Assembly (NCBI GenBank): GCA_017524845.1
Contig: JAFXUU010000056.1
Span: 31,096 to 95,095, forward strand
Reading direction: 5' to 3'
From: Oscillospiraceae bacterium
GTDB lineage: Bacteria; Bacillota; Clostridia; Oscillospirales; Oscillospiraceae
Length of the DNA: 64,000 bases
The translations under genes and the position numbers were made by a program. Below are positions 24,653 to 32,083 of this stretch, piece after piece. Position 1 is the first letter of the stretch. Each line of letters opens with the position of its first letter. The notes below the pieces were generated by a model that worked only from the letters and a program-made list of their open reading frames with translations, did no database searches and was not told where the DNA came from.

Positions 24653-25243
24653 TCAGTCTTTGGGAGGGATCTCCACGAAGCCGGCGGCGATGCGTCCCTC
24701 CAGGATGGCGTAGAGCAGGAAGCGGCGGGCGTCCAGGAAGACGGTCTCGCCGGTCTCCGGGAAGCGGAGCAGGAAGCGTTTTTCTCCGGTTTCGACGGCC
24801 TGCAGGGGAAATGCCGCCGCCGGTCCGGCGGGAGGCTTCGGCGCTTCGGACGCTTCCCCGGGACCGCCGGGAAGGACCGGCTCCGGAGAGGGTCTGAGGG
24901 TCAGCGTTCCGGCCTCGAATACGGCGGTGAGGACGCGGCCGGAGGCGAAGCTGAGGTCGGTCTCCCAGCCTTCCAGAGCTTCGGGAAGGCCGGAGGCTGC
25001 CGCCGCTTCGGCGTCCAGCGCCCGCAGGCTTTCGTCCGGGAGCTCCTCCGCCAGCAGGATCCGGTCCTCCTTCTGCACGAGGAACAGGTCGTCGTCGCAT
25101 TTGACGGCAAGCTCGTCCCCGAAGCGGAGCTCCGCGCCGTCCGGAAGCCGCGCCGATCTCCCGGCCAGCTCCTCCGTGGCCGGGAGCCCGAACAGGGCGT
25201 ACTTCCCGCCGTCGGTGATACAGTCGAGCAGGGTTTTTCTCAC
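24653..25243 (-). CDS. Unknown protein, middle gene of the MoaF-like operon
   Basis: A 196-residue acidic protein I do not recognise. It has a beta-rich N-terminal half (YALFGLPATEELAGR, LAVKCDDDLFLVQKEDRI), a Pro/Ala/Gly-rich hinge at about residues 123-143, and a second beta-rich part ending GFVEIPPKD. No cysteines except one near the N-terminus, and no membrane segment. It begins with GTG at 25243 behind AAGGAGGGG, 14 bases after gene 25258, whose stop overlaps that ribosome site; the esterase follows after 38 bases. Its place between the two suggests a joint role. Confidence 0.7.
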   Translation of the reverse strand: MRKTLLDCITDGGKYALFGLPATEELAGRSARLPDGAELRFGDELAVKCDDDLFLVQKEDRILLAEELPDESLRALDAEAAAASGLPEALEGWETDLSFASGRVLTAVFEAGTLTLRPSPEPVLPGGPGEASEAPKPPAGPAAAFPLQAVETGEKRFLLRFPETGETVFLDARRFLLYAILEGRIAAGFVEIPPKD

Positions 25244-25257
25244 GTCGCTCCCCTCCT

Positions 25258-26106
25258 TCAGCGGACGTACAGCGTGCTCTTCTTCGCCAGCACGCCGCTC
25301 GCGTCGTGGTAAACGCCGAAGGCGCCGAGCGTGTTGTTGCCGTTTCCGCCCTCGCTGTTGGAGCCGAAGGAACGGCCCACGTCGTGCATGGCGTCCAGAT
25401 TCATCAGGACCAGGATGCTGTTGCCGTGGCCCTGGGTCCGGGCCTTCACGGTCTCCAGCAGGTCCACGAGATACACGCGGTCCCGGATCTTGATGGGGCA
25501 GAGGAAGTCCTCGTAGAGATCCCCTGCGGAGGGCGTCCGCCCGCCCATGCCGCCCCGGCGGAGCTCCGGTCTGCCCCGGTACGCCCGGGCCAGGCCCCGG
25601 GCGGAGAAGGAAACGCGGTAGTAGTGCTCCGTGGCGTAGACGTGGGCGATGTCAAAGCGGCCGTAGTTCCAGCTGATGGAGGTCCCCACCAGGTCCGCGG
25701 TGTACCCGTGACGGACGGTGGGCACGGTGCCGTCCGCCCGCAGGATCCCGCCGAAAACGTAATCCGAGGAGGGCATCCCCGGGATCTTCGGGTTCACGTA
25801 CATGTGCGCCAGGACCATGGTGACGAGATCCTGCAGAAGGTCCAGCACCAGGGTGATCCCCAGCCGGGGACGGAGGTTCGGGTCCTCGAAATTCACAAAA
25901 TAGCATTTGTCCGCGGCCTTCAGGCATTCGTAGGCGTAGTCCTTCTCCTCTCCCGCCGTTCCGAAGGAGAGGGTCCTGCGGTCCTTGAAGACCAGCTTGC
26001 GGTCGTACCCGTCGTCGAACACCAGCGTGAAGCTCCTGCCGGTCAGTTCAAAGACGAGGGGCGGACGGAACACGGACAGCATTCCCGTATGCTGATTCGG
26101 CTGCAT
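25258..26106 (-). CDS. MoaF-like calycin-fold protein
   Basis: A 282-residue protein that looks like the MoaF group (molybdenum cofactor biosynthesis F family, two lipocalin-like halves). The first half contains FTLVFDDGYDRKLVF and LGITLVLDLLQDLVTMVLAH; the second contains SWNYGRFDIAHVYATEHYYRV. MoaF is not essential for cofactor synthesis and its biochemistry is unclear; related calycins bind or decarboxylate phenolic acids. No other moa genes are near, so the Moco link is doubtful. GGAGGT precedes the ATG. First gene of a three-gene operon. I rate the family call as moderate. Confidence 0.5.
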   Translation of the reverse strand: MQPNQHTGMLSVFRPPLVFELTGRSFTLVFDDGYDRKLVFKDRRTLSFGTAGEEKDYAYECLKAADKCYFVNFEDPNLRPRLGITLVLDLLQDLVTMVLAHMYVNPKIPGMPSSDYVFGGILRADGTVPTVRHGYTADLVGTSISWNYGRFDIAHVYATEHYYRVSFSARGLARAYRGRPELRRGGMGGRTPSAGDLYEDFLCPIKIRDRVYLVDLLETVKARTQGHGNSILVLMNLDAMHDVGRSFGSNSEGGNGNNTLGAFGVYHDASGVLAKKSTLYVR

Positions 26107-26159
26107 GGCGACACCTCCGGTATGCTCGATTCGCCCCGCCGAAGGCGGGGACCGACTGT

Positions 26160-26188
26160 ATTATACCGCGAAGCGGAAGGATATTCAA
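26160..26188 (-). promoter_or_regulatory. Promoter of the MoaF-like operon
   Basis: Minus strand: TTGAAT (26183-26188), 17 bases, consensus TATAAT (26160-26165). Confidence 0.8.
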
Positions 26189-26245
26189 TCCGCGGGATCT
26201 GAAAACGGCGCGGCCCTCATCCGCCGCGTCGGGGACGGGGCCCCT

Positions 26246-28825
26246 TCAGGCGTCGAAATAACAAAGGATACGCTCCGTTTTCAGGTCGCTGCAGAGGCGA
26301 AGGCCGAAATCCGACACGTCCCAGACCCGCACGATCTCCTCCAGCCCGGCCCCGTCCTTCACCAGCCCGGCGAAGGCGTCCCGGCAGCCCTCCAGCCGCT
26401 CCGGATGATAGGCCAGCGTCTTCTCGTTTTCGAAAATGGCGTTGTAGAGGATCCCCGATTCCACCAGGTCCTGGAAGAAATGGCTCCCGTAGGAGAGTTC
26501 CGGATTATACCCGGCCTGGGAATCTGCGATCTCGCAGATGGCGGAAAACTCGCTGATATCGAAGAAGGAGGTGGGCACGCCCAGCTCCGGCGAGGACGTT
26601 CCGATCCTGCCCGGTACCATGAGGAGCAGCTTTTTGCCCTGCCCGCGCAGACTCTGGTTCACGGAGCTGACGGCCTGAGCTACCCGGTATTTGTCCCGAT
26701 AGGGCATGCGGTAATACTTCACCGGGTCCACGTAGACGACGGCGTCCAGCCGGATCGTGCGGGAAAGGCCCATGACGGAATGCCGGCACTCGAAGACGAC
26801 GGCGGCGAGGTCGACGTCCTCCGGCATCTTCGTCTCCTCCGAATCCTGAAACACCTGGAGGGGGCGGCATTGGAGGATGTTGATGACGTAATCCCCGTTT
26901 TCCGAGAGGTTTACCGTGAACTCCGTGTCCACCGGGTACCGGTATTCCTCCTGGATCGTGCGGAGGATATCCCGCAGCTGCTCCATGAGGGGCTCCTTTT
27001 CCACGAGCCCCTGGCAGGAGATGAACTCGAAGGTCCGGTTCCTCCCCCGCTCCCGGAAGGCTCGCTCCGTCACGAAATCGTGCTCCATGAGGAGCTGCCG
27101 GAGATACTGGGGCAGGAGCGGCCGGATCCCGTCCGGGGAGATCTGCTCCAGCTTTCCCGCGCTCCGGTTGATGACCTCCAGCCTCTGCTGGGAAAACTGC
27201 CTTCTTTCGGCGCTGTCCCTGGCCGACGTGACCTTCGGCCGGTCCAGGCTCACCAGCCGGGGATAGGAGCCCTCCGTGCGGTCCACCGCCGAGGTCCCCA
27301 GGCCCATGACCAGCCGCAGCATCCCCGCCGTCGGGTCCAGGCTCTCCAGGAAACGGTAGGGGCTGTAGGAATAGCCCACCCCGGCGGCGCAGGGCATATA
27401 ATAGTCCCCGTAATAGGAGCCGGAGACCCGCTGCACCAGCAGGGCCATCTGCTCGTCCCTGTCCCGGAGGCCCCGCCGGCTGCGGTAGTCCAGGGCGGAC
27501 TTGCTCATTGTGCTGGCGTAGACCGTGCGGATCGCGTCCTCGAATTCCCGCAGCCGCCGCTCCGGATCGCCGCTGTTCGGGCAGAAAACGGATTCGTATT
27601 TCCCCGCAAAGGCGTTCCCGAAGCCGTCCTCCAGAATGGAGCTGGAGCGGACGATGATCGGATCCTGCCCGTAGTATTCCAGCAGCTTTTCAAATTCCTC
27701 CTCCAGGTCCCGGGAAAACTTCCCGGCCCGCAGACGGTCGGCAAATTCGTCCGCCAGAGCAAAGAACTCCTCCTCCGTCCGCTGGCGGATGCGCAGGTCC
27801 CAGAAGCGGTTTTCCACGATGAAGGTGTAGAACACGTCCGAGCCGATGAAGAAGGAATCGTGGGGCTCGAAGTTCGCGAAGATATCCGGCCGCCGGTTCT
27901 CCACGATCTTCCGGGCCAGGAGCATGCCGGTCGCCTTGCCGCCGATCATCCCGGTCCCCAGCATGCGCTGCCGGATGTTCAGATAGTCCTCCGCCCGGAA
28001 GTTCTCTTTGATCATGACCCGCAGGCGTTCGTCCCGCGTCATCATGATGTCGCACATCCGGGAGCACTGCTCCGTCACGTCCATGCCGCTGCGGTACATG
28101 GCCTCCGTCAGGTTGAAGAAGCGGTCCCAGCTGTCCATGTTGCCCCGGTCCGCGCCGGAGGTCTCGTGCTCCAGCAGCTGGTAGAAGCGGCTGGCGGCGA
28201 CGCCGTCCAGGATCGGCCGGAACGAGCCCGTCTCCGGCTCGTAGCGGTGGGGGAGGAACATCGTCTCGGAATAGCGGTTCCAGATCTTGTCCGGGCGGAC
28301 GTAGACGCTCGTCCGGTCGGAATACACGTCCAGGAACAGCTGGGTGGTGTCCCGGATCTTGGCCACCGCCCGGAAGGAATGCTTCCCGCGGATCAGGGGG
28401 ATGAAGGCCACCGTATCCAGGGAAAACAGATAGGGGCAGGTCACCTGGAAGAAGTTGCCCATCATCAGGTCCGTCGCCCAGGCCGTCTGCAGCTCCGAGA
28501 GGCAGTCGAACACGTAGAAGGCGTCCAGGCCCTCCTGCCGGATGATCTCGTGGATCGCCACCGTGAAGGTCTCGAAGCGGTGGGAGAGCTCGACACGTAC
28601 GATCTTCAGCCCCTCCGTCTCCTCAAAGAGCGGCTCGTGGGAAGCGAAGCGGATGTAGATGAGCTTGCGGCCGTCCCGGATCGCCTGCTCCGCGTAGGGC
28701 TTCACGAAGAGGCGGAAATCCTCCAGGCGGTCCACCCGCCAGACCACGTTGTCCCCCAGGCGGATGTTGTCGAAGCATTCGTCCATCTCCGGGATACCGG
28801 ATTTTACCCTGTCAAACGCTGCCAT
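26246..28825 (-). CDS. PEP-synthase/PPDK-like protein with a KaiC-like N-terminus
   Basis: An 859-residue cytoplasmic protein. Residues about 5-200 begin SGIPEMDECF and continue like a KaiC/RecA-type domain (RKLIYIRFASHEPLF, FDCLSELQTAW), but no Walker A is present where one is expected (LGDNVVWRVDRLEDF). From about residue 290 it matches the pyruvate phosphate dikinase / PEP synthase ATP-grasp domain: GTGMIGGKATGMLLAR, IIVRSSSILEDGFG, AFAGKYES. The phosphohistidine swivel and PEP-barrel domains of a true PEP synthase are missing, so glycolytic function is unlikely. Proteins of this kind are usually just labelled PEP/pyruvate-binding. Role unknown. Confidence 0.8.
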   Translation of the reverse strand: MAAFDRVKSGIPEMDECFDNIRLGDNVVWRVDRLEDFRLFVKPYAEQAIRDGRKLIYIRFASHEPLFEETEGLKIVRVELSHRFETFTVAIHEIIRQEGLDAFYVFDCLSELQTAWATDLMMGNFFQVTCPYLFSLDTVAFIPLIRGKHSFRAVAKIRDTTQLFLDVYSDRTSVYVRPDKIWNRYSETMFLPHRYEPETGSFRPILDGVAASRFYQLLEHETSGADRGNMDSWDRFFNLTEAMYRSGMDVTEQCSRMCDIMMTRDERLRVMIKENFRAEDYLNIRQRMLGTGMIGGKATGMLLARKIVENRRPDIFANFEPHDSFFIGSDVFYTFIVENRFWDLRIRQRTEEEFFALADEFADRLRAGKFSRDLEEEFEKLLEYYGQDPIIVRSSSILEDGFGNAFAGKYESVFCPNSGDPERRLREFEDAIRTVYASTMSKSALDYRSRRGLRDRDEQMALLVQRVSGSYYGDYYMPCAAGVGYSYSPYRFLESLDPTAGMLRLVMGLGTSAVDRTEGSYPRLVSLDRPKVTSARDSAERRQFSQQRLEVINRSAGKLEQISPDGIRPLLPQYLRQLLMEHDFVTERAFRERGRNRTFEFISCQGLVEKEPLMEQLRDILRTIQEEYRYPVDTEFTVNLSENGDYVINILQCRPLQVFQDSEETKMPEDVDLAAVVFECRHSVMGLSRTIRLDAVVYVDPVKYYRMPYRDKYRVAQAVSSVNQSLRGQGKKLLLMVPGRIGTSSPELGVPTSFFDISEFSAICEIADSQAGYNPELSYGSHFFQDLVESGILYNAIFENEKTLAYHPERLEGCRDAFAGLVKDGAGLEEIVRVWDVSDFGLRLCSDLKTERILCYFDA

Positions 28826-28854
28826 AGTGACCCTCCTTCATTCTGGCTGAAACG

Positions 28855-28888
28855 AAAAAAGGGCAGGGGAGCCTCCCGAAAGACTCCC
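28855..28888 (-). terminator. Terminator-like hairpin in the leader of gene 26246
   Basis: On the minus strand, GGGAGTC / GGCTCCC (28882-28888 and 28867-28873, one G-U pair) is followed by CTGCCC and six T (28855-28860). It lies between the promoter and the start codon. Confidence 0.55.
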
Positions 28889-28902
28889 TTGTCCTTTCGG
28901 AC

Positions 28903-28931
28903 AGTATAGCACGCTTTTTTCCCGTTGTACA
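28903..28931 (-). promoter_or_regulatory. Promoter for gene 26246
   Basis: Minus strand: TGTACA (28926-28931), 17 bases, TATACT (28903-28908). It diverges from the plus-strand promoter at 28969. Confidence 0.6.
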
Positions 28932-28968
28932 CCGGTTTCTTTCTTTTTCCCCGGACAGGGCCGCCGCT

Positions 28969-28996
28969 TTGCTTTTTCGGCAGATTGTGCTATAAT
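28969..28996 (+). promoter_or_regulatory. Promoter of the DUF4230 operon
   Basis: TTGCTT (28969-28974), 16 bases, consensus TATAAT (28991-28996), about 75 bases before ATG 29073. Confidence 0.7.
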
Positions 28997-29072
28997 CCGA
29001 CAAAAGATACGGAAGGAAGGATTAGACGCCGGATGCCTCCGGCGGAAACGGATCCCGAGGGGAGGAGAGGCC

Positions 29073-29771
29073 ATGAGCGAAAAAGCGAAAAACGTCGTGA
29101 GTCTGTGCCTGCTCGTGCTGGCGGTGCTGGCTTCGGTGTTCCTCGTCCTGCGCCGCGCGTCGGCAAAGGGACCCGATCCGGCTCCGCTGCCCCCGATCAC
29201 CCCCACGCCCCGGGTGGTGGTGGAGGAGCGGGAGGTGGAAACGGTGGTGGAAAAGGTCGTGGAGGTGGAAAAGAAGATCTCCGTGGAGGAGGTGGAAAGC
29301 GGCCTGCGGGACATGGGCCTGCTGATCACCGGGGAATACTGGTTCACCTCCGTGACGGGCGCTTCGGAGATCGCCTCCGTCTTCGGGCTGGACCTGGGCT
29401 TCACGGAATCCAGCTTCCTCGCATCCTACGACGGAGTCGTTGCTGCCGGTATCGATTTCGGCGCGATCACCCTCTCGAAAATCGACTCGATGCGGACGGT
29501 GTCGGTCCGGCTGCCGAAAGCGGAGATCCTCTACGTGGATATCGACCCGGAGAGCTTCCGGCTCATCTCGGAGAAGAACAGCATCTTCACCGATCTCTCC
29601 GCCGGGGACTTCAACAACAGTGTGGCGGCGCTGGAGAAGGGCGCCCGGGAAAAGGCCGCGGAGCGGGGCCTGCTGGAGCGCTCGGACGAAAACGCCCAAC
29701 AGCTTGTGACCAATTTCATCGCGGGACTTCTGGGCTCCAACTGGCGCGTCGTATTCGAGCCGCGGGCGTAA
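29073..29771 (+). CDS. DUF4230 membrane-anchored protein
   Basis: A 232-residue protein with one N-terminal membrane helix (about residues 9-27), a Pro-rich spacer, a strongly charged Val/Glu stretch (VVEEREVETVVEKVVEVEKK, likely coiled coil) and an extracellular DUF4230 domain to the end. Function unknown. The ATG lies behind GGGGAGGAGAGG. It is first in a three-gene operon of membrane proteins (12 bases to the next gene). Confidence 0.8.
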   Translation: MSEKAKNVVSLCLLVLAVLASVFLVLRRASAKGPDPAPLPPITPTPRVVVEEREVETVVEKVVEVEKKISVEEVESGLRDMGLLITGEYWFTSVTGASEIASVFGLDLGFTESSFLASYDGVVAAGIDFGAITLSKIDSMRTVSVRLPKAEILYVDIDPESFRLISEKNSIFTDLSAGDFNNSVAALEKGAREKAAERGLLERSDENAQQLVTNFIAGLLGSNWRVVFEPRA

Positions 29772-29783
29772 GGAGGGTTATTC

Positions 29784-30584
29784 GTGGACAAGGTACGGAG
29801 AAAATGCCTGATCGCCGCCGTGCTGCTTCTTCTGGCGGTGGTCTCCTGCCTCTACGTGGGAGACTGGGCCTCGGACCCGAAGACCCATGAGGCGACCATC
29901 AGCGAGCTGGACGGGAAGGTGCAGACCGTGATGGCCCTTACCGCCGGGGCGACCGGGGCGGCGGTGGTGGTTTCGATGCTGCCCCAGGACATGGCCACCC
30001 CCGTCGCCGAGGAGCTGGCGGACATCGCCTCCTATTTCCTCATCGTGCTCTGCGCGCTGTACGCGGAGAAATATCTGGTGTCCATCCTGGGCCTGGCCTC
30101 CTTCCGCATCCTGATCCCGGCGGCCCTGGCGGTCCTGGGCGTGGGCCTGTTCTGGAAACCCGAGCGCCTGCGGCCCCTGGCGATCAAGCTGGCGGCGGTG
30201 GGTCTGGCGATCTTCCTGGTGATCCCGGCCAGCCTGAAGGTCTCCGCCGTGATCGACCGGACCCTGGAGAGCTCCATGCGGGAAACGGTGTCCGCGGCGG
30301 ACGAGTTTCGCCGGGAGGGCGCGGAGGCGGAGGAGAACGGCGGACTGCTGGACGCCGTGATCGGCACCGTGCGGAAATACCGGGACGAGGCCACATCCCT
30401 TCTCAACCGCTATCTCCAGAACCTGGCGATGCTCATCGTCACCTCCTGCGTCATCCCCCTGCTGGTATTGTTTTTCTTCCTCTGGCTGCTGAAGCAGTTC
30501 ACCGGAGTGGATCTGGCGGGCCGCTTCCGCCGGGCCGCCGAGGCGCGGCGGGGCCGGAAGCCCCGGCCGGAGGGAAAGGAGTGA
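29784..30584 (+). CDS. Polytopic membrane protein, unknown
   Basis: A 266-residue protein with about five or six hydrophobic segments (near residues 8-24, 45-63, 77-95, 98-118, 130-150 and 212-235), an extracytoplasmic amphipathic region around 165-205, and a basic cytoplasmic tail rich in Arg. I recognise no family, though clostridial genomes carry similar proteins next to DUF4230 genes. Start GTG at 29784 with AAGGAGG 7 bases upstream. Seven bases separate it from the zinc-ribbon gene. Confidence 0.75.
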   Translation: MDKVRRKCLIAAVLLLLAVVSCLYVGDWASDPKTHEATISELDGKVQTVMALTAGATGAAVVVSMLPQDMATPVAEELADIASYFLIVLCALYAEKYLVSILGLASFRILIPAALAVLGVGLFWKPERLRPLAIKLAAVGLAIFLVIPASLKVSAVIDRTLESSMRETVSAADEFRREGAEAEENGGLLDAVIGTVRKYRDEATSLLNRYLQNLAMLIVTSCVIPLLVLFFFLWLLKQFTGVDLAGRFRRAAEARRGRKPRPEGKE

Positions 30585-30591
30585 GGACGGC

Positions 30592-31416
30592 GTGAAGCTG
30601 CGCTGTGAATACTGCGGCAATTACCTCAGCGAAACGGACGAAGTCTGCCCCCACTGCGGCGCGCCCAACCCGAACCTCGCCAGGGGCGCCGCCGGGGAAC
30701 CGAAAACCATAGAGGAACTGCGGGCCTTTGCCGAAGCCCATCACCTTCCTCTGAAGCAGATGCGCTTTTTCCTGGGAGAAAACTGTCTGGAACCCCGAGC
30801 CTTCGGCATCTACCGGGCCGACAACGGGGACTTCATCGTCTACAAGAACAAGAGCGACGGGTCCCGCGCCGTGCGCTACCAGGGGAAGGACGAGGCCTTC
30901 GCCGTGAACGAGCTGTGGCAGAAGATGCGCAGCGAGATCATGGCCCGGAAGGGCTCCCGAGCCGCCGCGCCGGTGAGCCGGAGCCCTTCCGGAAGAAGCC
31001 GAAGGGGCCGCCGCGGGCCGGGCTTCATCATTTTCATCATCATCGCGCTGGCGATGCTGTTCACCGCCCTCCGGGACTTCAATTCCCCCAGCCGGGGCTA
31101 TTACAGCTACGACGGCGGGTATTATTACTACGACAGCGACGACTGGTATTACTACGATACGGCCGATGAAGACTGGTACGCCGCCGACGTGGACAGCGAC
31201 AGCCCCCTGTACTCCGATTCCGACGATTATTACCAGGGCGGCAGCTACGATTCCGGCTCGGAATACGGCGATTTCCGGGACAGCGACTGGTATTCCGACA
31301 GCGGCGGCAGCTGGGACAGCGGCAGCAGCTGGGACGACGACTGGGACTCCGGCAGCGATTGGGATACCGGCAGCGACTGGGATTCCGGCTCCACCGACTG
31401 GGACAGCGACTGGTGA
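30592..31416 (+). CDS. Zinc-ribbon membrane protein with a Tyr/Asp/Ser/Trp low-complexity tail
   Basis: A 274-residue protein in three parts. Residues 1-30 form a zinc ribbon (CEYCGNY...CPHCGAP). A basic linker and one membrane helix follow at about residues 143-158 (GFIIFIIIALAMLF). The last 105 residues are almost only Tyr, Asp, Ser, Gly and Trp, beginning GYYSYDGGYYYYDSDDWYYY and ending in WDSGSDWDTGSDWDSGS-type repeats. The tail would be outside the cell if the ribbon is inside. GTG start at 30592. It ends the operon before a strong hairpin. Confidence 0.8.
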   Translation: MKLRCEYCGNYLSETDEVCPHCGAPNPNLARGAAGEPKTIEELRAFAEAHHLPLKQMRFFLGENCLEPRAFGIYRADNGDFIVYKNKSDGSRAVRYQGKDEAFAVNELWQKMRSEIMARKGSRAAAPVSRSPSGRSRRGRRGPGFIIFIIIALAMLFTALRDFNSPSRGYYSYDGGYYYYDSDDWYYYDTADEDWYAADVDSDSPLYSDSDDYYQGGSYDSGSEYGDFRDSDWYSDSGGSWDSGSSWDDDWDSGSDWDTGSDWDSGSTDWDSDW

Positions 31417-31442
31417 TCTCCAGGGTCGCCGGCATGCTTAGA

Positions 31443-31497
31443 GGAGACCCGGTGTATCGACAAGGCGTCGACACACCGGGTCTCCCTTCCTTTTCTT
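31443..31497 (+). terminator. Long terminator hairpin with a GTCGAC core
   Basis: GGAGACCCGGTGT (31443-31455) pairs with ACACCGGGTCTCC (31473-31485); inside, TCGAC and GTCGA also pair. It is followed by CTTCCTTTTCTTT. The core resembles the GTCGAC hairpin module of the 59.6 and 61.3 kb repeats. Confidence 0.8.
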
Positions 31498-31501
31498 TGC
31501 C

Positions 31502-32071
31502 TTATCCCGCGTTCAGAAACGCCGCCAGCTCCCGCACCCCGGCGGCAGCTTCGGCGTCCTCCGCGGCGGGGAGGGTGTTCGTGTTCCGGCTGCAGACGAG
31601 GGGGAATATCTCCCTCGCGTTGAGCTGGCGCAGCAGGATCTTCGCGGTGACGAAAGCCCCGTCGGGCCTGCCGTCGCCGCCCCCCGCCAGGATCACGCCG
31701 CCCCGCTTGGGCCGCAGGCCCGGGTCCGCCCCCAGGAAAACCCGGGCGGAATAATACACCTGGAAGCGGCTGGCCACGTCCAGCAGCTTTCCCGTCAGGC
31801 CGGAAAAATAAACGGGGGAGGCGACGACCACGTTGTCGCAGTCCTCGACGTAGCGGTATATTTCCTGCATGGCGTCGTCGATCACGCAGCGCTTCTCCCT
31901 CCAGCAGGCGCGGCAGTCGACGCAGGGGGATACGTCCGCGCGGTAGCAGTCGATCGTCCGCTTTTCCCCCGCCAGCTCCCGGTCCAGGATCCGGAGCAGG
32001 GCGGCGGTGTCCCCGTTTTTCCGGGGGGATCCGTTCAGGATCAGGGTCTTCCTTTCCCGTGCGCTCTCCAT
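31502..32071 (-). CDS. Flavodoxin-fold NAD(P)H-dependent FMN reductase
   Basis: A 189-residue flavodoxin-like protein of the NADPH-dependent FMN reductase / iron-sulfur flavoprotein group. The FMN phosphate loop is ILNGSPRKNGDTAALL, and CVDCRACWREKRCVIDD gives four cysteines in the position seen in the Fe-S or disulfide-bearing subtype. SPVYFSGLTGKLLD is the second flavin loop. It lies 12 bases downstream of glycyl radical enzyme 1 on the same transcript, so it may supply electrons to that pathway, for example to the activase. The gene ends 16 bases from the hairpin at 31443-31485. Confidence 0.85.
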   Translation of the reverse strand: MESARERKTLILNGSPRKNGDTAALLRILDRELAGEKRTIDCYRADVSPCVDCRACWREKRCVIDDAMQEIYRYVEDCDNVVVASPVYFSGLTGKLLDVASRFQVYYSARVFLGADPGLRPKRGGVILAGGGDGRPDGAFVTAKILLRQLNAREIFPLVCSRNTNTLPAAEDAEAAAGVRELAAFLNAG

Positions 32072-32083
32072 GCGCCTTTCCTC

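Noticed and set aside
26105-28909. A 934-codon plus-strand open frame opposite the PEP-synthase-like gene
   Set aside because: Same antisense effect; His/Val/Leu-rich, no start signals, no domain.
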